Part shown: one piece after another, positions 1-5,655 of the stretch | Position numbering within the stretch: position 1 is the first letter of the stretch | Layout of the letters: every line of letters begins with the position of its first letter | Assembly (NCBI GenBank): GCA_005881495.1 | Contig: VBHI01000165.1 | Span: forward strand, 1-10,302 | Source: Chloroflexota bacterium | Lineage (GTDB): Bacteria; Chloroflexota; Ktedonobacteria; Ktedonobacterales; Ktedonobacteraceae | Reading direction: 5' to 3' | DNA: 10,302 nucleotides | Position numbers and translations under genes: made by a program | The notes under the pieces: generated by a model | Databases searched by the model: none | Seen by the model: the letters and a program-made list of their open reading frames with translations, nothing else | Told to the model about the DNA's origin: nothing

Positions 1-144
1 TCACAAGCTTTTCCCTTATGACTAGTGGCCTGCTTGGAAGAGCTTTTTCCTGTTCTGTCAGAGTCTCTGGATGGAGCATGGCGCTCTTAGATCTCTGCTT
101 GCTTGTTTACTGCTGGCTTTTACACACAATTGGGGATGGCGTCG

Positions 145-179
145 TGAGATATACTGAAGCAACATGGAGGTATATCTCA
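145..179 (+). promoter_or_regulatory. Hairpin enclosing the OrfA ribosome site
   Basis: TGAGATATAC at 145-154 is the exact reverse complement of GTATATCTCA at 170-179, leaving a 15-base loop. The Shine-Dalgarno GGAGG (166-170) lies at the loop edge and the first base of the start codon closes the stem. In RNA entering from outside the element, this fold would hide the translation start. That device is known from other insertion sequences; here it is inferred from the fold alone. Confidence 0.5.
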
Positions 180-505
180 TGGGAAAGAAGCTCAAGAGCC
201 ATCCAGCATCCTTGAAATTCAAGGTCGTACTCGAATCGTTTATCACCAATAACGTGGCAGAAACGGCCCGGAAATAGGGCATCCACGCCAACCAACTTTC
301 GACCTGGCGAAGCTACTTCCAGGACCAAGGGCCAACCATTTTTCAAACAGATGTCAGCAAACGAGAGCATGAACTGGAAAAACAGGTAGCCACGCTAGAG
401 CAACTGCTGGGCAAGAAAGAACTGGAGATCCAACTTTTAAAAAAGTACTTGGATTTCTACGCCCCGCGAGAGGGCCTCTTGCCCGGTATGCGCGAGCGCT
501 GGTAG
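179..505 (+). pseudogene. IS3 OrfA (helix-turn-helix protein), nonsense mutant
   Basis: This frame encodes the small OrfA DNA-binding subunit of an IS3-type transposase, 108 codons if read through. It starts MGKKLKSHP, with a good ribosome site GGAGG at 166-170, eight bases before the ATG. Residues 12-45 form the usual helix-turn-helix (AETARK-stop-GIHANQLSTW), followed by a leucine-rich coiled coil (about 62-88, HELEKQVATLEQLL). Codon 33 (275-277) is TAG where the family normally has tyrosine, so a TAC or TAT to TAG change is likely. The natural stop is TAG at 503-505, within the frame of OrfB. Only a 32-residue peptide would be made without suppression. Family assignment is firm; current function is unlikely. 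Confidence 0.85.
439..445 (+). promoter_or_regulatory. Programmed -1 frameshift site (A AAA AAG)
   Basis: Six A followed by G sits exactly in the OrfA phase as A AAA AAG, the canonical slippery heptamer of IS3-family elements. A -1 slip enters the OrfB frame at 445, which is open through GTG 523 and on to the first frame-shift lesion near 559. This recoding would make the OrfAB fusion transposase. The site is intact although the genes it serves are not. Confidence 0.75.
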
Positions 506-1388
506 AGCAAGGAACAGCGGGGGTGAACCAAGTGTGTCGGCTCTTAGGGACAAGCCGCGAAGACCTACTATCAAAGCCAAGCGCCGGAAGAGCGCTTAGA
601 GGAGAAATAGCACGCCTTGCGGCCGGTGCTGGATCGGCGAATTCGGCGGCATCCCAGTTATGGCCTGCCTCGTCTAAAAAAGGCATTGGCCGAGCAAGAA
701 GGCCGCATCGTCAATGCGAAACTGCTGCGCAAGCTCCTGCGCTTGTGGGGACTGAATTGGCAGCGCAAAGCGGGAGCGGGTCAGCATCAGCCCAGTTGGG
801 TGCAGCAGATCATTGGAGAATTGGGAGACAAAGCCAATCTCGTGCGACAAATCCAGATTACGGCCTGTTTCCAGGTGCTGGTCACAGATATGACCCAACT
901 GAGGTATCAAGCGGGGATCGCCTAGTCTCCGCGTGCACTTGGATTGGTATGGCAAGCTGGTCTATGCATGGGCGCTCTCTCTGCATCCGGATACCGCGCT
1001 GGCACTGGCCTCTTTGCAGCCAGCCCTGACCGAACTCAAGCAATGGAAAGGAGGAACGCTTGAGGGCTTGATCGTCCATCAGGATCGCGGCAGCCCCTAT
1101 ACCAGTGGAGACTATGTTAGCACGGTCCTGGAAAGCCAGGCCTATGTGAGTTACTCACGGCCTGCCACCCCAGGCGATAACCCCGTGAATGAGTCCTTCT
1201 TCTCACGCCTCAAAGCGGAATGGGGAGACATGTTTGCAGAGGCGAAGACCTTTGAAGCACTGCAGCAACTGGTCAGCCGGGCGATTGCTTATTACAACAC
1301 CGAAAGGTATCATACGAGTATTGGGTGTCAAACACCCGCTCAGTTTTCCCAACAGTACGTCGATCATCTCACACGTGAAGGCCCTTAA
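445..1388 (+). pseudogene. IS3 OrfB transposase, frameshifted and interrupted
   Basis: This is the catalytic half of the IS3 transposase, entered by -1 slippage at 439-445. Read in pieces it runs: GVNQVCRLLGTSR in the first frame; KTYYQSQAPEERLEEK-stop-HALRPVLDRR in the next; then, after a second shift, VHLDWYGKLVYAW to the TAA at 1386-1388. An extra G near 559 causes the first shift, TAG at 608-610 replaces a probable tyrosine, and an extra G at 925 creates TAG 923-925 and the second shift; dropping it restores AYLRVHLDW. Catalytic residues survive: D in TDMTQL (about 886), D in HQDRGSPY (about 1082) and E in NESFF (about 1190), with 35 residues between the last two. The integrase core is recognisable, but the gene is dead as it stands. 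Confidence 0.88.
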
Positions 1389-1636
1389 GTGGTTTCCTAA
1401 ACGGGGACAGGGACCGGATAAGTTATACAAGTACTGACATGAAATCGTTGTAGGCAATCAAGCAAGTACATTGGACGAATGAGACCAGCAAGCACTGTCA
1501 GTTCGATTGAGCACATCGATTGCAAGGATAGCATGGCATAGAGGGAGCAAATCCCTGATCTGTGTCTCGCGCCAGTGAGTGACCTGCGCCTGGAGACCAG
1601 CTGGGCCTTGGCGCGGAGCGGGTCCACCTGCCTGCG

Positions 1637-1906
1637 TCAGGTGCGCAGGAAACGGGCGCACCACGTGATCAACCGGGGCAGGAGCGCCACGCCCAGCACG
1701 GCGATCCAGAGGGCGGTCGCCGTGGCAAAGAGTGTGCCCAGCACCCACGTGCCCAGCCACCCGCCCAACACGGCGATCAGCGCACCCAGCCCCAGCATAC
1801 CCAGCCGTCCACCACGCACCCACGCCGCCGGTCGCAGCTTCGCCGCGTTCGCCAGCGCCCCGATGAGCAGGCCCAACAACACCCAGAAGAGGGAAAGGAG
1901 CAGCAT
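1637..1906 (-). CDS. Small GlsB/YeaQ-like integral membrane protein
   Basis: The 89-residue product is almost wholly hydrophobic. It has a first membrane segment at 2-20 (LLSLFWVLLGLLIGALA), a short basic loop (KLRPAAWVRGGR, 23-34) and two further glycine/alanine-rich segments at about 36-55 and 57-77, ending in a basic tail. The LLIGALANAAKL start and the basic-then-glycine-rich loop resemble the GlsB/YeaQ/YmgE (transglycosylase-associated) family, whose biochemical role is poorly known; the match is by eye. The ATG at 1906 has GAGG about six bases upstream. It lies 33 bases after the hydrolase gene on the same strand, so the two are probably co-transcribed. Lysine is scarce and GC content high, like its neighbour. 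Confidence 0.7.
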   Translation of the reverse strand: MLLLSLFWVLLGLLIGALANAAKLRPAAWVRGGRLGMLGLGALIAVLGGWLGTWVLGTLFATATALWIAVLGVALLPRLITWCARFLRT

Positions 1907-1939
1907 CGTCGTTCCTCGCTTTCTGCTCCGCCAGGACGC

Positions 1940-3172
1940 TCACGAGCCGACCAGCAGTATACTGTCGAGCGCCCCTAGCAGCTTGGTGCCGTCGCCCAGC
2001 ACTTGCGCCAGGCCGAGGTTCGACTGGACCTGGACGTGCGAGAAGATCCCGTAGGAGGCAAAGTCGTAGGGGTGATGCAGGCGCGCCAGCGCCGCTGCAA
2101 ATTCCTGAGCCTGGGTGAACGGGATGGAGGGATCGTTGCGGTCATGCAGCAAGTGGATCGGCGCGCGAATCTGGCCGAGGACCGACAGCGGTGAGAGCTG
2201 GGTGAACAGCGCTTTCATCTGGGGCGAGAGCGCGGCGAGCTTGCGGTCGACGTTGCCGGGCTCATCGCCTTCCAGCAGGTGATAGTACGCCGTGGCGTCT
2301 GGTGAGAGCTGCGCCTGCTGCTGCGCGGAGAGTGGGGGAGCGATGGTCGCCAGTGGGAAGGCCTGCTGCAAGAGCCGCTGGTCGGTAGACGAGAGCAGGC
2401 CACTCACGCTGCGGGCCAGCACGTAGAGATCGATCAAGATCGGCTGCCAGGGCTGTGTCTGGCCATTCACATCCTGGGCGCGCCTGCCAACCGTGCGCAG
2501 CAGGCTGGTCACATCCACATAGCCGCCAAGCAGGGCAAGGAACGCCACACGGTCGCGGATGCGCGGGTCGGCTGCCCCCACGCAGGCCATCAAATCGCCG
2601 ACGCTGAAAGCGATGATGCCAATGTGCTGCGGGTCCACGCCTGGCCAGTGCTCCATGAGCTCGAACGCCTGCACCACGGCCTCACCGTCCCGCGCCGAGA
2701 CCTGATAGTTGAAGAGTGTGGGCGTCCCAACATTGACGACGACGATGCCCTCGCGCGCCAAGGATTGCGACAGGTTGACGAGCTGTGGGACTGTGCGGTT
2801 ATCGCCGGCGCCCGGCACGTTGATGATGGCCTCGCGCCCGCCGGGGATGAGCGGTGGCGGCGTGGCCGGCTCGTAGATGTCCAGAAAGACCGGGCCAATG
2901 GTCGAGGAGAGCGTGAGACGCCTGAAACGCACGGGGTCGCCAGCCAGCACCAGCGGTGCCGGTGCGGAGGCGCTCAGCAGCGCCGGGAGCAGCAAAGCGC
3001 TGCGTGTCACGGCGCGTCCCCAGGGAAACAGCGAGAGAAAGCCGCCGACGCACAACAAAAAGACGAGGGCTGCCTGCGCTGCTCGCTGCCCCAATTTCCA
3101 GCTGCGCGGCGCCTTGGCTGCCTGCGCACCTGGGTTGCTTCCCTGCGGTAGAGATGGCTGATGACCGTCCAT
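1940..3172 (-). CDS. Membrane-anchored alpha/beta hydrolase (dienelactone-hydrolase/esterase-like)
   Basis: From ATG 3172 the product is 410 residues. A hydrophilic start (1-30) is followed by hydrophobic stretches at 32-50 and 58-78, suggesting an N-terminal anchor or uncleaved signal with the enzyme domain outside the membrane. The hydrolase fold runs from about 92: INVPGAGDN (117-125) fits the oxyanion-hole strand, GIIAFSVGDL gives the nucleophile S190, HDRNDPSIPF the acid D344 or D347, and GIFSHV the base H379. The nucleophile elbow reads A-F-S-V-G rather than G-x-S-x-G. The substrate cannot be told; an ester is likely. I prefer ATG 3172 because GAGG lies about ten bases upstream; the same frame also opens at TTG 3256, adding 28 residues. 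It is the first gene of a probable pair with the small membrane protein. Confidence 0.8.
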   Translation of the reverse strand: MDGHQPSLPQGSNPGAQAAKAPRSWKLGQRAAQAALVFLLCVGGFLSLFPWGRAVTRSALLLPALLSASAPAPLVLAGDPVRFRRLTLSSTIGPVFLDIYEPATPPPLIPGGREAIINVPGAGDNRTVPQLVNLSQSLAREGIVVVNVGTPTLFNYQVSARDGEAVVQAFELMEHWPGVDPQHIGIIAFSVGDLMACVGAADPRIRDRVAFLALLGGYVDVTSLLRTVGRRAQDVNGQTQPWQPILIDLYVLARSVSGLLSSTDQRLLQQAFPLATIAPPLSAQQQAQLSPDATAYYHLLEGDEPGNVDRKLAALSPQMKALFTQLSPLSVLGQIRAPIHLLHDRNDPSIPFTQAQEFAAALARLHHPYDFASYGIFSHVQVQSNLGLAQVLGDGTKLLGALDSILLVGS

Positions 3173-3351
3173 CGCTGTATCGCCTCGTGCTTCCCGCGCC
3201 GGTTGACGCAGCTCGTTCAGACGCTGTTGCCCAGCGACCAGCGCGTGAGCTGGCAACCGTTCGCATACTGCTTCCTTATTCCTAAAAAGGAAGACGCTTT
3301 AGCGCAGCTCCAGGTCACTGATCCTGACCGATCCCTTGTTTGCTCGTTTGC

Positions 3352-3516
3352 CTACAACAAATTCATACACCCTCCGCTGAGCCTGGCTCCGCTGAGGTCG
3401 GCTCTGAAGAGGTTGGCTCCGCTGAGGTCGAGGTATACCTCTAGTTGTTGCTTCCTCCAATCGTTCCAAGCGAAGACACTTCTTCTAAGCATCTTCACAT
3501 GCTCATTGTGAGCCAT
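3352..3516 (-). CDS. Pentapeptide-repeat mini-protein
   Basis: A 54-residue protein starting MAHNEHVKML and ending in TAG at 3352-3354. Residues 1-28 match the N-terminal cap I know from many pentapeptide proteins (an EH..ML..SV.AWN.WR pattern). Residues 29-50 are four or so A(D/N)LxG repeats (LDLSG ANLFR ADLSG ARLSG), which would form less than one full turn or so of the right-handed beta-helix, so the protein is either a truncated relative or a very short family member. The start is unusually well supported: AAAGGAGGAAC lies seven bases upstream, and a TATAAT promoter sits just beyond. The gene diverges from the Rep-like gene. Role unknown; in this family it is commonly protein or DNA-mimic interactions. 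Confidence 0.8.
   Translation of the reverse strand: MAHNEHVKMLRRSVFAWNDWRKQQLEVYLDLSGANLFRADLSGARLSGGCMNLL
3384..3430. repeat. 17-base direct repeat, 30-base period
   Basis: TGGCTCCGCTGAGGTCG occurs at 3384-3400 and again at 3414-3430, with a partial third copy (CTCCGCTGAG) at 3372-3381. It is explained by coding: on the minus strand each copy encodes D-L-S-G-A of the pentapeptide repeat. It is not a CRISPR or an attachment site. Confidence 0.85.
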
Positions 3517-3549
3517 AGCAGTTCCTCCTTTTGTGACATGACGCTAAAT

Positions 3550-3578
3550 ATTATACCTGCTCGCGGATGCCTCAGCAA
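3550..3578 (-). promoter_or_regulatory. Sigma70-type promoter of the pentapeptide gene
   Basis: On the minus strand a perfect TATAAT (-10, 3550-3555) is preceded after exactly 17 bases by TTGCTG (-35, 3573-3578, three of six consensus bases). Transcription would start near 3543, leaving a leader of about 27 bases with the strong ribosome site. The -35 is weak, so an activator or an AT-rich upstream element (the run of A and G beyond 3580) may help. Confidence 0.6.
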
Positions 3579-3658
3579 GGCTCTTCTTTCTTTTCTCGTT
3601 GTATTGTGTAACGGATAGTTTTCATAGTGGAACTATTCCTTTCTTTGTGGAGATGTGT

Positions 3659-4873
3659 ATGCAAGAAACTATCAATCTTGTTAGTTATGGCGTGGATACG
3701 TTGATTATCAACGTGCGCTACTCCGATAGCAAGGGTCAACCTGTCAAGCAAGAGCTTGATGAAAAGCTGCTGCAAGAGTTGGACTACTTGCAAGGGGAAG
3801 CGCGGCGGGTGGAAACGGGGATAGCAACGGATTGGGCCTTTCAGGGCGTGCTACTGTTTGTAGAACCACATGGAGCAGGGAAACAATGGCGGTGGCTGCT
3901 CACCTCGCGGCTGCTCAATGTGGCAGTCTCGCGTGGGAAGTTCAACGATATCATTGCACAGGTGCGCTTCTCGTCGGAATACCTTTGGTCACAAGCATGG
4001 TGCGGCGATGCCCTCAGCAAGGTGCATACCTTCCTCATGTCGATTTTTGGTAAGTATATCCACCTGCAATTGTCAGAAGCGCATCTCTGCGCGGATGTAG
4101 TCGGCTATGACTTCTCCCAGTGTAACTATGAAACGCAGTTCGTGACGCGAGTGCGCAAGAATGAAGCGATTTACGATGCTGATAGTGTCGCCTTGGATTG
4201 TCACCGTGTTTCGACCCTGGCCTTTAGTAGACACAAGGCTCCCATTTCATGCAGCATCTACAACAAGACATTAGAGATCAAACAGAAATCGGGCAAAACC
4301 TGGTTCTATGATCTCTGGCGCAAGAACGGATGGGACGAAGCATCTGACGTGTGGCGAGTCGAGTTCCGCTTCAAACGGGAATTTCTGCACCAGGTCGGCA
4401 TTGAATGGGCCTATGATGTCCTAGATGAGATGAAACGCTTGTGGGAATATGCAGCGGGTAACCTCGCTGGCGATGATGATGGGTTACCTGATGGGTGGCT
4501 GCGTTTTGTGCTGCCCAACGAGGGTAGTAACCGTTCGCGTTGGCCTGTCCATCCTGCCTGGTCTGTAGTGCAAGAGGCATTCACTGAGGATGTTGACCCA
4601 GGATTGGGGCCATTAGTACAAGAGCGTATTCGCGAAAAGAATGTCGAGCGGGGCATAGCGGCCACCATTGGATACATCTCTACACTGGCGGCCTGGCTCG
4701 GCGGTGAGTACGTTAGACAAGAAGCTGATGTCTCCTTGGTGCTTCACTGGCTTTCTGAAGCTGGGCCTGAGTACCTGGAGTCGAAACAGCGAGACTTTGT
4801 AGAAGAGGTTCGGAAGAAGCAAAAGCGATACGGGTATACGGAACAGGGTGATGAAAGCGAGGCGGTATCATGA
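3659..4873 (+). CDS. Rep_trans-like replication initiation/relaxase-type protein
   Basis: The 404-residue product resembles replication-initiation-factor proteins (Rep_trans family) of plasmids and integrative elements, which nick DNA at an origin and stay covalently attached. Supporting patterns: a strand ending in an acidic pair (HLQLSEAHLCADVVGYD, 135-151), YNKTLEIK (201-208), then VWRVEFRFKREFL (231-243); this tyrosine-lysine then R-V-E-x-R arrangement is typical of the family's C-terminal half. The catalytic tyrosine cannot be assigned by eye. ATG 3659 is chosen because GGAG lies six bases upstream; ATG 3653 or TTG 3599 in the same frame are alternatives. The stop overlaps the recombinase start (ATGA, 4870-4873), implying translational coupling. 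The frame is intact and less GC-rich than the flanking hydrolase gene, consistent with an acquired element. Confidence 0.6.
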   Translation: MQETINLVSYGVDTLIINVRYSDSKGQPVKQELDEKLLQELDYLQGEARRVETGIATDWAFQGVLLFVEPHGAGKQWRWLLTSRLLNVAVSRGKFNDIIAQVRFSSEYLWSQAWCGDALSKVHTFLMSIFGKYIHLQLSEAHLCADVVGYDFSQCNYETQFVTRVRKNEAIYDADSVALDCHRVSTLAFSRHKAPISCSIYNKTLEIKQKSGKTWFYDLWRKNGWDEASDVWRVEFRFKREFLHQVGIEWAYDVLDEMKRLWEYAAGNLAGDDDGLPDGWLRFVLPNEGSNRSRWPVHPAWSVVQEAFTEDVDPGLGPLVQERIREKNVERGIAATIGYISTLAAWLGGEYVRQEADVSLVLHWLSEAGPEYLESKQRDFVEEVRKKQKRYGYTEQGDESEAVS

Positions 4874-5521
4874 GCGAAGAAAACAGGCGAACAACAGTAG
4901 GCAGGGCCTTGCAAGATTTCTTGACCTTCCACGAGATGAACAAGGATAGCGCGAGGACCATTGGGAACTATCAAATGATACTGGCGCGTTTTGTTGAGTG
5001 GCTGTCTTCCGTTGGGATACGCTACGTTGATGAGCTATCGATATCCCATTTGCGGGCGTGGGTTGGTCATCTACAAAAATCGCCTACGAGGTATAGCGGC
5101 CAATTGGGCGATAGCCCGGTGTACCAGTATGCCTTATGTACTCAGGTATTTTGCCACTGGCTAGAGCACGAGGAATTACTAGAGAAACCAATAACGACGC
5201 GGTTTAGGTTACCACGTGTAGAGAAAAAGTTCATCCCGACGTTTACTCCTGAGGATGTAGAAAAGTTGTTGGCCGCGTGTGAAGTGGGTATCGCCACACC
5301 AGTGCCGCCGGTATATGGCGACGATGCAGCTTGCGGCGGGCCGAAGTCCCCTCGACGTGCAGCGGCAGATGGGGCATACGACATTGACGATGACAAACCA
5401 TTATGCCTCGCTTTCAGTCGATCAGTTGAAACGCTCGCACGAGATGTACTCCCTGTTGCGGGCGAAACAGGAGGGTGTGAATAAACAGGGGCTCGGTACG
5501 GGGTATTGGGAAGCGGAGTAG
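4870..5521 (+). pseudogene. Tyrosine recombinase (integrase) with internal deletion
   Basis: The 5' part (4870 to about 5283) encodes the core-binding SAM-like domain of a phage/Xer-type integrase: LQDFLTFHEMNKDSARTIGN at 14-33, through an FTPEDVEKLLAACE helix at 125-138. From about 5285 homology continues only one frame over: VSPHQCRRYMATMQLAAG, LDVQRQMGHTTLTMTNHYAS, ending at TAG 5519-5521. That tail holds the H-x-x-R (HQCR), the G-H and the nucleophile tyrosine (NHY), but the intervening catalytic segment, with box I arginine and the lysine hairpin, is missing. Relatives have roughly 150 residues there. As read from ATG 4870, the product stops at 5484 as a 204-residue DNA-binding stub with a nonsense tail. 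It cannot catalyse recombination, though the stub might still bind DNA. Confidence 0.85.
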
Positions 5522-5538
5522 CGTTTTCGTGGTGGTGT

Positions 5539-5577
5539 TGAGGGTACATTATTTCGGTTTTCAGTAATGTACCCTCA
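5539..5577. terminator. 13-bp perfect inverted repeat downstream of the integrase
   Basis: TGAGGGTACATTA (5539-5551) pairs with TAATGTACCCTCA (5565-5577) around a 13-base loop. It lies 18 bases after the integrase stop, in the junction with the convergent ALDH gene, so a bidirectional terminator is the simplest reading. Neither side has a clear T-run, so factor-independent termination is not assured. Position beside an integrase also allows an arm or attachment-site role. Confidence 0.4.
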
Positions 5578-5608
5578 CCCTATAAACTGCCTCTACAGGC
5601 CGATTGAC

Positions 5609-5655
5609 AAGAATATCTGGGTTACTTACTCCCCATAAGGCACCCAGATATTCTT
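5609..5655 (-). terminator. 14-bp perfect hairpin spanning the ALDH stop codon
   Basis: ACCCAGATATTCTT (5642-5655) and its exact complement AAGAATATCTGGGT (5609-5622) enclose a 19-base loop that holds the ALDH TAA (5626-5628). One arm is therefore coding (K-N-I-W-V near the C terminus) and the other is untranslated. No T-run follows in the minus direction. It may end or stabilise the deoC-ALDH transcript. Confidence 0.4.

Larger units (their letters stand above)
145..1388 (+). mobile_element. Degenerate IS3-family insertion sequence
   Basis: The two overlapping reading frames, the A AAA AAG slippery heptamer between them and a DD(35)E transposase core identify an IS3-family element. Limits given run from the upstream hairpin to the OrfB stop; the true ends are not resolved. 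Reverse-complementing 1390-1435 gives a TGTCAGTACTTG-type end, but I found no convincing partner in 1-145; a TGTCAG at 56-61 matches over only six bases. The left terminus may be eroded or lie outside the window. The element carries two extra stops and two single-base shifts, so it cannot supply its own transposase. Bases 1-144 hold no gene I can support. Confidence 0.85.

Noticed and set aside
1498..1510. GTTCGATT resembling a tRNA T-loop
   Set aside because: No acceptor stem, anticodon arm or CCA-side pairing could be found around it; no tRNA is visible anywhere in the window.
1631..1649. CCTGCG/CGCAGG hairpin over the end of the small membrane gene
   Set aside because: Only a 6-bp stem in very GC-rich DNA with no T-run; too likely by chance.
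1458..1943. 161-codon minus-strand frame overlapping the small membrane protein gene
   Set aside because: Composition is unstructured (G/A/R-rich shadow); the overlapping frame at 1637-1906 has clear membrane segments and a ribosome site. I see no gene in 1389-1636.
2624..3151. Long plus-strand open frame (175 codons) opposite the hydrolase
   Set aside because: It has no family resemblance and lies antisense to a gene with a full triad; it is a by-product of high GC.
3271..3293. CTTCCTT/AAGGAAG hairpin downstream of the pentapeptide gene
   Set aside because: Seven-bp AT-leaning stem about 60 bases past the stop without a T tail; too weak to call a terminator.
3384..3430. Spaced 17-base repeats as a possible CRISPR or integrase binding array
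   Set aside because: Only two full copies, and both are explained as codons for the D-L-S-G-A pentapeptide.
5142..5549. 135-codon minus-strand frame across the integrase
   Set aside because: Antisense to recognisable recombinase sequence, with proline/serine-rich composition typical of a shadow frame.
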